Assembly: GCA_002296885.1 (NCBI GenBank)
Contig: DBIH01000082.1
Span: 1-15,621 of the forward strand
Source: Flavobacterium sp. UBA807
GTDB taxonomy: Bacteria > Bacteroidota > Bacteroidia > Flavobacteriales > Flavobacteriaceae
Reading direction: 5' to 3'
DNA: 15,621 nucleotides
Below the pieces are notes generated by a model. That model was not told the DNA's origin, made no database searches, and was given only the letters and a program-made list of their open reading frames with translations. How positions within the stretch are numbered: position 1 is the first letter of the stretch; every line of letters starts with the position of its first letter. The translations under genes and the position numbers were made by a program. Below are positions 1-7,931 of this stretch, in pieces.

Positions 1-1845
1 ATCGGCTTTATGCTCTCCAATGAGTTCAAAAGATTTGATGGTTTCCAGGTACGCTTTTTTCTTTTCAAAAGCTTCAAGCTCTTCAGCATTGGCTTCGTTT
101 TTCTGCTCTTTAAGTTTTTCAAAATACTCATTGCATGCTGCTCTGAATTCAGTCCAAAGTTTATCAGAGAATTTTCTTGGTACATGTCCAATAGTTTTCC
201 ACTCTTCCTGGATTTGTTTGAATAATGGAGTTGTTGCTGCAAAATCGGTACTTTCTTTTAGCTCTTTAGCTTTAGCAACCAACGCCTGCTTTTTGGAAAG
301 GTTATCATTTTGATCTCTTTTAATGTCTTTATAGAATGAGTTCTTCAACACATTAAAACTTCTGACAGCACTTTTAAAGTCATTCCAGGTTTGGTCAGTA
401 ACTTCAGCCGGTACTTTACCGGCAGCAAAAAACTGGCTGCGTAATGCTTCTACTTTTTCAATTTGCCCTAACCAAGCACTGTGAGAGTTCACTTTTTCCT
501 GTGCTAAAACTTCAATCTGAGCGATGATTTCTTTTTTCTTTTCGAGGTTAGCGGTTTCAACTTCGCGAAGTTTTTCAAATAAACTTTCACGTTTATCGTG
601 CATTTGTTTTGTAAGTTCACTGAATCGGTTCCAAATCTCTTCACGGTTTTCTCTTGAAACCGGACCAATATCTTCTTTCCAAATTCGATGTAAATCCTGC
701 AATTCCCGGAATGCTTTGTTGATGTCTTCTTCTTTTATCAATTCTTCAACACGCTCAATGATTTTAAGCTTTTGAACCAAATTGTGTTTAAAATCCAAGT
801 CACGGATTTCCCTGTCTAAGTGAAGAACATCATAGAAATTCTCCAAATGGAAATGATAGTTATTCCAAACGTGGTTGTATTTGTCTTTTGGGATTGGTCC
901 GGCTACTTTCCAACGATCTCTGATGTCATTAAATTTCTTTAACGTTGCCGGAATGCTTTCCTGACTGTGTATCAGATTTTTCAATTCCTCTACAATTGCC
1001 AGTCTGTTTTCCAGATTAGCTTTCAGATTATTCTGCAGGCTTTGAAAATGATTGTTCTTTTTGTCTCTGTATTGAGAATATAATTGGTCGAATTTTGTTT
1101 TTAATGGTAAATGATAATGAAAATCTTCAGTAGTTTCAGGATTTTCAGCATAATATTCCTCTTTCTTTTCATCAATAAAATGATGGTATTTTGATAAGAA
1201 TGATTTCTTTAACTCTTCAACATGGTCTTTAACCGACATTAGTTTTTCAACAGCAACCAAAGTAGTAAGTTCATCCACCAGCTGATCCATTGATAATGTA
1301 TCGTAATCCAGCATTGGAATATTATGGCGGTCTTTTAAAGTTTCGTCTTCACTTTCTTCAGCATTTACTTCTGAAATGGCATTAATCACCGAATCGTTAT
1401 CGCTTTGCTGCGCCAATTCGGTATCGCTCGAGGCAATAACAGGAGTGTCGTCAGCAACCTGCTCATCAGTCAGTTCAATTACTGTTTCTTCTGCAGGAAC
1501 TTCTGCAATTTCTTTAACTGAAGCTTCAGGCTCTTGAACTGTTTCAACTTTAACTTCTGCTTCCGGAGCTAATTGCTTATCCTGTTCGCTATCGCCTGAT
1601 TCTACAGTTTCCTCAACAAGTGCTTCTCTTTCGGCAGCGACTTCAATTTCATCTTCAGTCAGCTCTTCGGTTAAAATGGCAGCTTTTTGCTCCGCCAGTT
1701 CACTAACGCTCGTGTCCTGAACAGCTTCAACTTCCTCTTGATTTTCAACAGGAATTTCTTGATTTTCAGCAATTGTCACTTCTTGTGATTCATTTGCCGG
1801 GTTTCCATCTGCATCATGCAGGTTATCATTCTTTTCTTCTAACAT
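1..1845 (-). CDS. DUF349-repeat protein, N-terminal 615 residues (runs off left edge)
   Basis: The frame is open from the ATG at 1845 to base 1 with no stop, so the C-terminus lies outside the window. Residues about 15-185 are very rich in Glu and other acidic residues and look disordered. After that comes a helical region with at least four DUF349 units, each marked by a W-K-x-x-G-x-(V/I)-P-like core: RWKVAGPIPKDKYNHVW near residue 310, IWKEDIGPVSRENREEIW near 388, FFAAGKVPAEVTDQTW near 471 and EWKTIGHVPRKFSDKLW near 546. Proteins of this build, with an acidic head and multiple DUF349 repeats, are common in Flavobacteriia, are predicted to be cytoplasmic and coiled-coil rich, and have no firm biochemical role. 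There is no signal peptide or membrane segment. The gene has its own promoter at 1883-1913. Family assignment is secure; function is unknown. Confidence 0.9.
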   Translation of the reverse strand, partial: MLEEKNDNLHDADGNPANESQEVTIAENQEIPVENQEEVEAVQDTSVSELAEQKAAILTEELTEDEIEVAAEREALVEETVESGDSEQDKQLAPEAEVKVETVQEPEASVKEIAEVPAEETVIELTDEQVADDTPVIASSDTELAQQSDNDSVINAISEVNAEESEDETLKDRHNIPMLDYDTLSMDQLVDELTTLVAVEKLMSVKDHVEELKKSFLSKYHHFIDEKKEEYYAENPETTEDFHYHLPLKTKFDQLYSQYRDKKNNHFQSLQNNLKANLENRLAIVEELKNLIHSQESIPATLKKFNDIRDRWKVAGPIPKDKYNHVWNNYHFHLENFYDVLHLDREIRDLDFKHNLVQKLKIIERVEELIKEEDINKAFRELQDLHRIWKEDIGPVSRENREEIWNRFSELTKQMHDKRESLFEKLREVETANLEKKKEIIAQIEVLAQEKVNSHSAWLGQIEKVEALRSQFFAAGKVPAEVTDQTWNDFKSAVRSFNVLKNSFYKDIKRDQNDNLSKKQALVAKAKELKESTDFAATTPLFKQIQEEWKTIGHVPRKFSDKLWTEFRAACNEYFEKLKEQKNEANAEELEAFEKKKAYLETIKSFELIGEHKAD

Positions 1846-1882
1846 TTTGTAAAATGTTTTAAGGGTTACACTTTATGAGGGC

Positions 1883-1913
1883 GAAAGATAGTAAAGTAGC
1901 ATCAAAGTTCAAA
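1883..1913 (-). promoter_or_regulatory. Bacteroidota-type promoter for the DUF349 gene
   Basis: Read on the minus strand, TTTG (1910-1913) is followed after exactly 19 bases by TATCTTTC (1883-1890), a 7/8 match to the Flavobacterium -7 box TAnnTTTG. The spacing matches the known TTG-N19-TAnnTTTG consensus. The -7 box ends 37 bases before the ATG at 1845. This is the only promoter here with both elements near-ideal. Confidence 0.6.
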
Positions 1914-1970
1914 GGAAAACCGTGCATTATCGACCATTTCCACACTAATTCACGTACTTTTTCGATTAAA

Positions 1971-2003
1971 AACAAAAAACGCTGTTGAAAATCAACAGCG
2001 TTT
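1971..2003 (-). terminator. Rho-independent terminator of the rsmB-nuclease unit
   Basis: A perfect 12-bp stem (1977-1988 with 1992-2003) closes a 3-base loop. On the minus strand it is followed by a T-rich run (TTTTTTGTTTTT). It begins 24 bases past the nuclease stop and so ends that transcript before the DUF349 promoter region. Confidence 0.88.
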
Positions 2004-2027
2004 AGATAATATTTGTGATTACTGAAT

Positions 2028-3164
2028 TTAGTTTATCAGTATTTTTTTGGTAACAGAATTAGTATTGGATGATAATTTTAGGAAATAAAATCCTTTTGGT
2101 AAATTACTAATTGAGTAGGTATTATTTTCAAAAACCGGGCTTTTAATTTGCTGTAAAACTTGTCCATTAATGGTCATGATTTCAATCTGATCAAGAGCAG
2201 TTTCTGAAGATATATTAATTACATCTGTAGAAGGATTTGGATAAACAGAGATAGTATTTAGAGTATCAAATGTTGGGGTGGCTAAAGGCAATCCCCATAT
2301 TTGTGTCACATATTCATTATGATCGATGAATGGATTTCTATTGTTTTGACGGGCATAAACCGCATTGTTTCTGTCGATTTCTCTCTGACTTACCGGGTCT
2401 TGTTGATTCCATGTCAATAGAATATTAAGAAACGTGTTCGAAAATGAATGGTCACTTGTACCATCAAACATTGCTTTTACTTCTGATGAAGTTGATGTGT
2501 AAAAACCGGCAAGCTGACTTTCGTATCGGGTTGCAAAATACAATAACATTCGGGCTATATCGCCTTTGAATTCATCAATAGGTTCAAATACAGTTCCGCT
2601 AAAACCAGCAGAATAACCTGAGTTTAAATTCGAACCTCTTTTACTACCATTTAATGAAGTCCAGTTTGCTGCATTTACTTTTCCGTAAGGCGTGTCACCT
2701 CTTTGTGCGTTAACATGTTTGTCAGAAGGAACAACAAAGTGAGCGTCAGAATACATTGGTGTTGCCGAACCAAAATACGACTGAGGTACAGTATGCTCTC
2801 TGTTATATCTTTCACATTCATTATTTCCTAATGTTCCGTCATCCTGGCCTGTTCCATAAGTAAATTCACATTCGGCTCCTGTAGGTTGTTCGGTATACAT
2901 GTCAAGTAATGTACCGTCATTTTCATAATAAAAATCCTTGTCAGAAGTTAAATAAGTAGTATATAAACCACTATAACCTCTGTCGTTGTAGTTATTGGTA
3001 ATTATGGTAGCCAGTTGTGTTTTTAAAACATATCCTGTTCCGGTTGCAGAATTGTAATAACCGGCAGGTATTGACATCGCAGCATTATTAGTGTTTTTTT
3101 CAGTTTCCTGAGCAACACTGATTAAGGTAAAACTTAGTAGTAATGAGGTAAAAATTCTTTTCAT
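2028..3164 (-). CDS. Secreted endonuclease I-family nuclease with T9SS sorting tail
   Basis: The 378-residue protein is predicted to be an extracellular DNA/RNA-degrading enzyme. Residues 1-19 are a signal peptide (MKRIFTSLLLSFTLISVAQ). The catalytic region of the endonuclease I family (Pfam Endonuclease_1) spans about 35-292. It contains the signature NREHTVPQSYFG at 121-132, with H124 the expected catalytic base, then SDAHFVVPSDKHVNAQRG at 139-156 and RNPFIDHNEY at 276-285. Cys99 and Cys117 flank the region before the signature and could form a disulfide outside the cell. Residues about 304-378 are a type A T9SS tail: it opens with ISVYPNPS, contains GQVLQQI and ends KGFYFLKL...KKILIN. The protein is therefore expected to pass the inner membrane by Sec and the outer membrane by T9SS. 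The gene starts 9 bases after the rsmB stop with no promoter visible between them. Likely use is scavenging nucleotides and phosphate from extracellular DNA, which is inference. Confidence 0.93.
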   Translation of the reverse strand: MKRIFTSLLLSFTLISVAQETEKNTNNAAMSIPAGYYNSATGTGYVLKTQLATIITNNYNDRGYSGLYTTYLTSDKDFYYENDGTLLDMYTEQPTGAECEFTYGTGQDDGTLGNNECERYNREHTVPQSYFGSATPMYSDAHFVVPSDKHVNAQRGDTPYGKVNAANWTSLNGSKRGSNLNSGYSAGFSGTVFEPIDEFKGDIARMLLYFATRYESQLAGFYTSTSSEVKAMFDGTSDHSFSNTFLNILLTWNQQDPVSQREIDRNNAVYARQNNRNPFIDHNEYVTQIWGLPLATPTFDTLNTISVYPNPSTDVINISSETALDQIEIMTINGQVLQQIKSPVFENNTYSISNLPKGFYFLKLSSNTNSVTKKILIN

Positions 3165-3173
3165 TTTTATTTT

Positions 3174-4394
3174 TTATATTTCTTTTTTTCTTTCCAATAA
3201 TGCCATGTAAAACCCGTCGAAACCAGTTTGCTGTGCGAGGATTTTAGTTTCCTTAACAAAGGTAAATGATTTTCCGGTCTCTGTTGTTAAAAAACGCTTA
3301 ATTTGTTCTTGATTTTCAGAGGGTAAGACCGAACAGGTAGCATAAACCAGCTTTCCGCCGGGCTTAACTATTTTAGAGTAATTTTCTAAAACTTCAGCTT
3401 GGACCTTTTTAATATTATCTATAAATTCAGGTTGTAGTTTCCATTTTGCATCAGGGTTTCTTTTTAAAACACCCAGGCCGCTGCATGGTGCGTCAATCAA
3501 AACTCTATCTGCTTTTTCATGAAGCTTTTTGATAACTTTTGTGGTGTCGATTATTCGGTATTCTATGTTGAAAGCACCGTTTCTTTTGGCTCTTAATTTT
3601 AGTTGTTTTAGTTTGCTTTCATACAAATCCATGGCGATTAACTGCCCTTTGTTTTGCATTAAAGAAGCCATATGCAATGTCTTTCCACCGGCACCGGCAC
3701 ATGTATCTACAACTCTCATTCCAGGCTGAACATCTAAGAATGCGGCTACAAGTTGAGAAGAAGCATCCTGAACTTCAAACAATCCATCTTTGAAAGCATC
3801 AGTTAAAAACACATTGGCTCTTTCTTTTAGGACTAATGCATCCGGCTGGTCTTTTAAAAATTCGGTTTCAATATTCAAATCCATCAAAAGAGCGCGAAGC
3901 TGTTCTTTGGTAGTTTTCAATGTATTTACACGAAGGATGACTTTTGCAGGTTGATTCTGGGCTGCTATTTCTTTGGTCCAAATATCTTCTCCTAATTCTT
4001 TGACACCCAATTCATCCATCCAGTCCGGAATAGATTCACGCATTTTCCTGATTTTGGAAAGTTCGTCAAATCTTCCTTTGATTTTTCTGGACGGAGTTCC
4101 TTCTAATTGCCTCCAATCAGGAATTGGATAGCCACGCAAAACTGCCCATACGGCAAAAATCCGCCATAAATCATCTCTGTCAAAAGGTTCTTTTACATCG
4201 GCAATTTCGGCATATAATCTTTTCCAACGAACGATTTCATAAATAGTTTCAGCAACAAACTTTCGGTCGGAGCTTCCCCAGCGTTTGTCTTTTTTCAAGG
4301 CACGTGCAACCACTTTATCTGCATATTCTCCTTCGTTAAAGATAGCATTGAGTGAGTCGATTGTGGTGTAAACTAGATTTCGATGTAATCGCAT
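3174..4394 (-). CDS. rsmB: RsmB/NOP-family rRNA cytosine-C5 methyltransferase
   Basis: The 406-residue protein has the Nol1/Nop2/Sun catalytic fold. SAM-binding motif I is VDTCAGAGGKT at 229-239, followed by an acidic residue in LIAMDLYESK (252-261). Motif IV is DAPCSG at 301-306 (Cys304), and motif VI is YATCS at 351-355 (Cys354). In this family one Cys attacks C6 of the cytosine and the other aids product release, so both catalytic residues are present. The C-terminal GFDGFYMALL is also typical. The first 140 residues form a helical RNA-binding region like the NusB-like domain of RsmB, although it looks divergent. The likely target is an m5C in 16S rRNA (C967 in E. coli), but paralogues modify other sites, so the symbol is provisional. 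The promoter lies at 4415-4422, and the gene leads a unit with the downstream nuclease. Confidence 0.88.
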   Translation of the reverse strand: MRLHRNLVYTTIDSLNAIFNEGEYADKVVARALKKDKRWGSSDRKFVAETIYEIVRWKRLYAEIADVKEPFDRDDLWRIFAVWAVLRGYPIPDWRQLEGTPSRKIKGRFDELSKIRKMRESIPDWMDELGVKELGEDIWTKEIAAQNQPAKVILRVNTLKTTKEQLRALLMDLNIETEFLKDQPDALVLKERANVFLTDAFKDGLFEVQDASSQLVAAFLDVQPGMRVVDTCAGAGGKTLHMASLMQNKGQLIAMDLYESKLKQLKLRAKRNGAFNIEYRIIDTTKVIKKLHEKADRVLIDAPCSGLGVLKRNPDAKWKLQPEFIDNIKKVQAEVLENYSKIVKPGGKLVYATCSVLPSENQEQIKRFLTTETGKSFTFVKETKILAQQTGFDGFYMALLERKKEI

Positions 4395-4414
4395 GTTCTA
4401 AAAAAATAAGCGCG

Positions 4415-4422
4415 CAAAGATA
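4415..4422 (-). promoter_or_regulatory. -7 box of the rsmB promoter
   Basis: The minus strand reads TATCTTTG, a perfect TAnnTTTG, ending 20 bases before the ATG at 4394. No TTG lies 17-23 bases upstream, so the -33 element is weak or absent. The implied 5' leader is only about 10-15 bases. Confidence 0.55.
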
Positions 4423-4468
4423 TTGCTTTTTTGTTATCCTATTTGTTAATTTTTTACAGAAGTACTAT

Positions 4469-6439
4469 TTAACGAATACGACACATTTCAAATTTTTCAG
4501 GTGCGTGAAGAACCATAGGAAATTGTTCTACTTTTACTGAACTACTGTCCAAACCAAACCCTTTCTCTTCAGACAAACTCAGTTTTTTCAGTAGGAAGTA
4601 ACTATTCATTACAACTTTTTCGAAGAAAGTCAGATCGCTATCATTAGAAAGGAATTTTTCAGACAGTACAAATTTAAAGTCTCCAATGATATTGTTTTTA
4701 TTCAATGATTCATAACGGCTTGTAACATCTACTTCACCATTTTGTACCATATCTCTGATAACTTCTTTAAACATCAGGTTTATTTTTGTTGGTTCTCTGA
4801 AGCCAAGATTGAAATCGATTCGGTATAAATCGTCCTTTATTATTTCAGTAACGCGGTATTCTCTTTTGTAAGGTTCGCTTAAGATATTTACGTGAACAAA
4901 CCAATACATATCTGCACGTTTTGGTCTTTTCTGAAGGATAGAATACATTACTTTCTCTTCTATTTCATCGGAACGTGTCGAGTTGGTCATGTAAATCAAA
5001 TGCGTTGCATACTTTGGGATTGACAAGTCAACACTTAATTCAGCAAGAACTTTTTTATAGGTGTCAATTTTAACGATCTTAGTATAAGCTTTGCTGATTT
5101 TTTTGGCTAAAAACCATACAGTCATAATACCTATCAAAAGGCAGGCAATCATTAGGGTTACATATCCACCATGAGGGAATTTATCAAGATTGGCAATTAA
5201 GAAACTTCCTTCGATTGCAAGATACAGGGCAATGATTGGAATGATGAAAAGCATTGAAACCCTTTTCATTATCAAATAATAATTCAAGAGAATGGTTGTC
5301 ATAATCATACAAAGTACGATTGCTAAACCATAGGCTGCTTCCATATTTCCTGATTCCCGAAAATGTAGTACAATGCCAATACAGCCAGCTAATAATAACC
5401 AGTTTATTGATGGAATATACAATTGACCTTTTAAATCGGTTGGGTATTTGATTTTAACTTTTGGCCAAAAATTTAATCTCATAGCTTCATTTATCAGAGT
5501 AAAAGAGCCACTGATTAAAGCTTGGGAAGCTATTACTGCCGCCATAGTAGCAATGATGATTCCAATTGGCTGAAACCAGCTCTCCATCATCAGATAAAAT
5601 GGATTGGCATTTGAATTATGTCCACTTAAATTCCACAAAGTGTCTCCTTCATGTTTTATTAGATAAGCTCCTTGACCAAAATAGTTTAAAACCAAAGTGG
5701 TTTTTACAAAAATCCAACTGATTCTAATATTCTTTCTGCCACAATGCCCCATGTCTGAATATAAAGCTTCAGCTCCCGTTGTGCACAAGAAAACAAAACC
5801 TAAAACATAAAATCCATCCGGATGAATCTTTAATAAGTGATAAGCATAATATGGGTTTAATGCATGAAGAACCTGAAGATTGGAACTAATTTGAATAGCT
5901 CCAAGAATCCCCAGCATACTAAACCAAACAAGCATCATTGGTGCAAAAAACTTACCAACCAACTTGGTTCCGAATTGCTGAATAATAAAAAGCGCAACCA
6001 AAATGCCAATTACAATTGGAACTGTATCTATTGTCGGATAAAATGTTCGAATTCCTTCTACAGCTGAAGCTACAGAAATGGGTGGGGTTATAATTCCATC
6101 AGCTAACAGAGCACTTCCTCCGATGATAGCAGGAACAATTAACCATTGGATTTTGGTTCTTTTTACAAGAGCATATAATGCAAAAATTCCGCCTTCGCCA
6201 TGGTTGTCCGCACTTAAAGTGATGATTACATATTTTAAAGTGGTCTGTAATGTCAGTGTCCAAAATATACAGGACAATCCACCTAAGATAATATTTTCAT
6301 CTATGGTATGCTTTAATCCAATTATGGCTTTCATTACATATAAAGGAGAAGTTCCAATATCTCCATAAATAATCCCTAAGGTAATAAGTAATCCTGCAAC
6401 TGTAAATTTACTGTGAAGCTGATGATTATGAGCACTCAT
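4469..6439 (-). CDS. kup: Kup-type low-affinity potassium uptake permease
   Basis: The 656-residue inner-membrane protein imports K+, in this family by K+/H+ symport. The N-terminus carries the family signature YGDIGTSPLY at 25-34, then NHGEGGIFALYALVKR around 79-94 and ADGIITPPISVASAVEG at 113-129. About 12 hydrophobic segments occupy residues 12 to about 455. A cytoplasmic C-terminal domain of about 200 residues follows, opening near DTYKKVLAELSVDLSIPKYA, as in full-length Kup proteins. Length is normal and no frameshift is seen. The start MSAHNHQLHSKFTVAG is supported by a perfect -7 box 24 bases upstream. The gene ends 74 bases before rsmB with no clear terminator, so some read-through into rsmB is possible. 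Confidence 0.96.
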   Translation of the reverse strand: MSAHNHQLHSKFTVAGLLITLGIIYGDIGTSPLYVMKAIIGLKHTIDENIILGGLSCIFWTLTLQTTLKYVIITLSADNHGEGGIFALYALVKRTKIQWLIVPAIIGGSALLADGIITPPISVASAVEGIRTFYPTIDTVPIVIGILVALFIIQQFGTKLVGKFFAPMMLVWFSMLGILGAIQISSNLQVLHALNPYYAYHLLKIHPDGFYVLGFVFLCTTGAEALYSDMGHCGRKNIRISWIFVKTTLVLNYFGQGAYLIKHEGDTLWNLSGHNSNANPFYLMMESWFQPIGIIIATMAAVIASQALISGSFTLINEAMRLNFWPKVKIKYPTDLKGQLYIPSINWLLLAGCIGIVLHFRESGNMEAAYGLAIVLCMIMTTILLNYYLIMKRVSMLFIIPIIALYLAIEGSFLIANLDKFPHGGYVTLMIACLLIGIMTVWFLAKKISKAYTKIVKIDTYKKVLAELSVDLSIPKYATHLIYMTNSTRSDEIEEKVMYSILQKRPKRADMYWFVHVNILSEPYKREYRVTEIIKDDLYRIDFNLGFREPTKINLMFKEVIRDMVQNGEVDVTSRYESLNKNNIIGDFKFVLSEKFLSNDSDLTFFEKVVMNSYFLLKKLSLSEEKGFGLDSSSVKVEQFPMVLHAPEKFEMCRIR

Positions 6440-6463
6440 AAAAAGTTTTTAAAAAAACGGATA

Positions 6464-6471
6464 CAAATGTA
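6464..6471 (-). promoter_or_regulatory. -7 box of the kup promoter
   Basis: TACATTTG on the minus strand matches TAnnTTTG exactly and ends 24 bases before the kup ATG. The nearest upstream TTG is only 14 bases away, so the -33 element is poor. The leader is too short for a riboswitch. Confidence 0.5.
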
Positions 6472-6523
6472 CTACATTTTTAAATCAATTGTTTTTTTGA
6501 AGATCTATTTTTGGTTTCGGAAT

Positions 6524-6551
6524 AAAAAAAGCACCACATTAGTGTAGTGCT
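6524..6551 (-). terminator. Terminator of the Tyr-rich exported protein gene
   Basis: On the minus strand, AGCACTACA (6543-6551) pairs over a 4-base loop with TGTGGTGCT (6530-6538). The 9-bp stem has one G-T pair and is followed by seven T. It lies about 33 bases past the stop codon at 6584 and isolates the gene from kup. Confidence 0.85.
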
Positions 6552-6583
6552 CTTTTCAACAATCAAAACTATATTAAAATAAC

Positions 6584-7792
6584 CTAACTTCTTCTGTTTC
6601 CTCTCGAATTTCCTTCGCCGCCTCCTCTTTGTGAATTTCCTCGTTCTTCAGAGAACTGTCTTGGACTCGAGTTTCTTGGAGACTCATTACGCTCAATATT
6701 TCTTGGAGATTGATTTCTTGTGCCCTCATATATTCCCGGATTTCCTTGAGATATTACACCTCTGGGTGATTCTGAATTTCCGTTGTTTCTAAATGTACGC
6801 GGTGATTCATTACCTCTTGTGTTTCCATATGTTCTTGGACTTTCATTATTTCGGGGATTTCCTACGTTACCGTAGCTTCTTGGAGTTTCAGAATTTCTTG
6901 TGCCACTGGTATTACTATATGATCTCGTAGGTTCTGTATTTCTTGTGTTTGCTTCTGTTGTTATACTTCTTGGATTGTTGCTTGTTCTTACAGGTCTTGG
7001 TGTATTAACAACTGTTGAATTATTTCTAGCGCCAAAAGTTTGTTGGCTTCGGTCAGTAACTAATTCACGTCTATTCGAAAAACCTGTATTTCTTTGTACA
7101 AATGAACGGTTCGGATATTGTCTTTCATAGGCATTTCCTCTTCTTCCATTGTAGTAATTGTTGTAGGCAATACTACATCTTCTGTAATTTACGTAGTTAT
7201 AATGATTGTGAAAATTGATACAAATCCCTATGTGATTATGATAAGTATAAACCGGGTATGGAGCCCAAGCAACATAAAACCCAGGGTAATATCCCCAATA
7301 CCAAGAAGAATAATATGGGCGATAATTAGTGACCCAAAATGAAGTATAAATTATGGGGGTGTAAGCATAAACCGGCTCATAAATATAATTGTTCCCGTAC
7401 ATATAAACGTCACCCACAACCTGTACCTGAATCTTATTGAATCTATCCCTTTCTACTTCAACTGTAGCGATGTCTTGGTAAGTATCAAGGCCAAGAACTG
7501 ACTGAATAATGATAAGGTGTGTGTTTCCTTCGACACTTTCAATAACACGTAGATAATCGACCCTGTTATCTCCATTCAAATCTAAATTTGAAATTTGAGC
7601 TCGAGGGTCATTCAGTCTTCTTTCAAAATCTTCTAAGTCTCGTGATTCACCAAAGATAGAAGCGACTGCACGTAAATCGAGGTTGTCGCTAATGTCCGAA
7701 TTAGTTGCAGTGACAGTAGTCCTGTCCTGAGCAAAAATACTTGTAGTGCTCATTAAGGGTAGCATAACAAAGAATAAAATTTTCGTTTTCAT
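6584..7792 (-). CDS. Exported Tyr/Trp-rich protein with Arg/Asn/Ser/Pro repeat tail, unknown function
   Basis: This is a 402-residue protein. Residues 1-21 are a signal peptide ending SIFAQ. Residues about 35-140 form a compact domain that includes DLNGDNRVDYLRV (71-83), resembling a dockerin/FG-GAP-type calcium loop with D71, N73, D75 and D79 in register, followed by beta-rich sequence ending VQVVGDVYMYGNNYIYEP. Residues 142-184 hold 13 Tyr and 4 Trp (for example SSWYWGYYPGFYVAW), then His/Asn/Tyr-rich sequence to about 215 with two Cys (C191, C206). From 281 onward the tail is basic and low-complexity, built on repeated SPR and RSYGN-like units. Similar head domains occur in uncharacterised Bacteroidota proteins. 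There is no membrane segment after the signal peptide and no T9SS tail, so the protein may be periplasmic or surface-associated. It lies downstream of the sigma-factor operon but behind a terminator, with its own palindrome-bearing upstream region. Confidence 0.85.
   Translation of the reverse strand: MKTKILFFVMLPLMSTTSIFAQDRTTVTATNSDISDNLDLRAVASIFGESRDLEDFERRLNDPRAQISNLDLNGDNRVDYLRVIESVEGNTHLIIIQSVLGLDTYQDIATVEVERDRFNKIQVQVVGDVYMYGNNYIYEPVYAYTPIIYTSFWVTNYRPYYSSWYWGYYPGFYVAWAPYPVYTYHNHIGICINFHNHYNYVNYRRCSIAYNNYYNGRRGNAYERQYPNRSFVQRNTGFSNRRELVTDRSQQTFGARNNSTVVNTPRPVRTSNNPRSITTEANTRNTEPTRSYSNTSGTRNSETPRSYGNVGNPRNNESPRTYGNTRGNESPRTFRNNGNSESPRGVISQGNPGIYEGTRNQSPRNIERNESPRNSSPRQFSEERGNSQRGGGEGNSRGNRRS
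6638..6952 (-). repeat. Imperfect in-frame repeats encoding SPR(T/S)(Y/F)GN units
   Basis: Codons 281-385 of the exported protein gene encode successive diverged copies of a 9-residue core: TEPTRSYSN, SETPRSYGN, NESPRTYGN, NESPRTFRN and SESPRGVIS. Linkers are 3-6 residues, giving periods of about 15, 15, 12 and 12 residues. Shorter QSPRN, ESPRN and SSPRQ echoes follow. The copies differ at many codons, so this is an old repeat rather than a fresh tandem expansion. Confidence 0.7.
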
Positions 7793-7817
7793 AATAACAG
7801 TATTTAGGATAATTTTT

Positions 7818-7849
7818 TTGAACTATCCAATTACTGTGCCACAGCAATT
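7818..7849 (-). promoter_or_regulatory. Candidate operator palindrome overlapping a weak promoter
   Basis: The 21-bp sequence at 7829-7849 is a near-perfect palindrome: AATT and CTGTG arms, a central C, then CACAG and AATT arms, with a single mismatched pair (7833/7845). On the minus strand a TTG at 7845-7847 is followed after 19 bases by TAGTTCAA (7818-7825), a poor -7 box, 25 bases before the ATG at 7792. The palindrome fills the spacer and overlaps the -33 position, where a regulator would be expected to bind. It has no T-run after it, so it is not a terminator. Confidence 0.4.
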
Positions 7850-7900
7850 TTTTTATGGGTTTTAATAAAACTTTAAGTAAACCTTAACATAGACACAATA

Positions 7901-7931
7901 AAAAAAGGAGAACAAACCGTTCTCCTTTTTT
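7901..7931 (-). terminator. Terminator of the sigma-factor operon
   Basis: A perfect 13-bp stem (7901-7913 with 7919-7931) encloses a 5-base loop. The core is GGAGAAC/GTTCTCC, with A/T runs on both flanks, so it could act in both directions. The TAA stop of the sensor gene (7930-7932) lies at the foot of the stem. Confidence 0.9.

Noticed and set aside
20..775. Plus-strand open frames of 71-97 codons at the left end
   Set aside because: They lie opposite the DUF349 gene, which has strong family motifs; they show no start signals or recognisable content.
6638..6952. Repeats in the exported protein gene as a CRISPR array
   Set aside because: The repeats are in frame, diverged and encode SPR-type units; there are no identical repeats with unique spacers.
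7858..7870. GTTTT-AAT-AAAAC palindrome between the operon terminator and the exported protein gene
   Set aside because: It is made almost entirely of A and T in AT-rich intergenic DNA and is likely to occur by chance.
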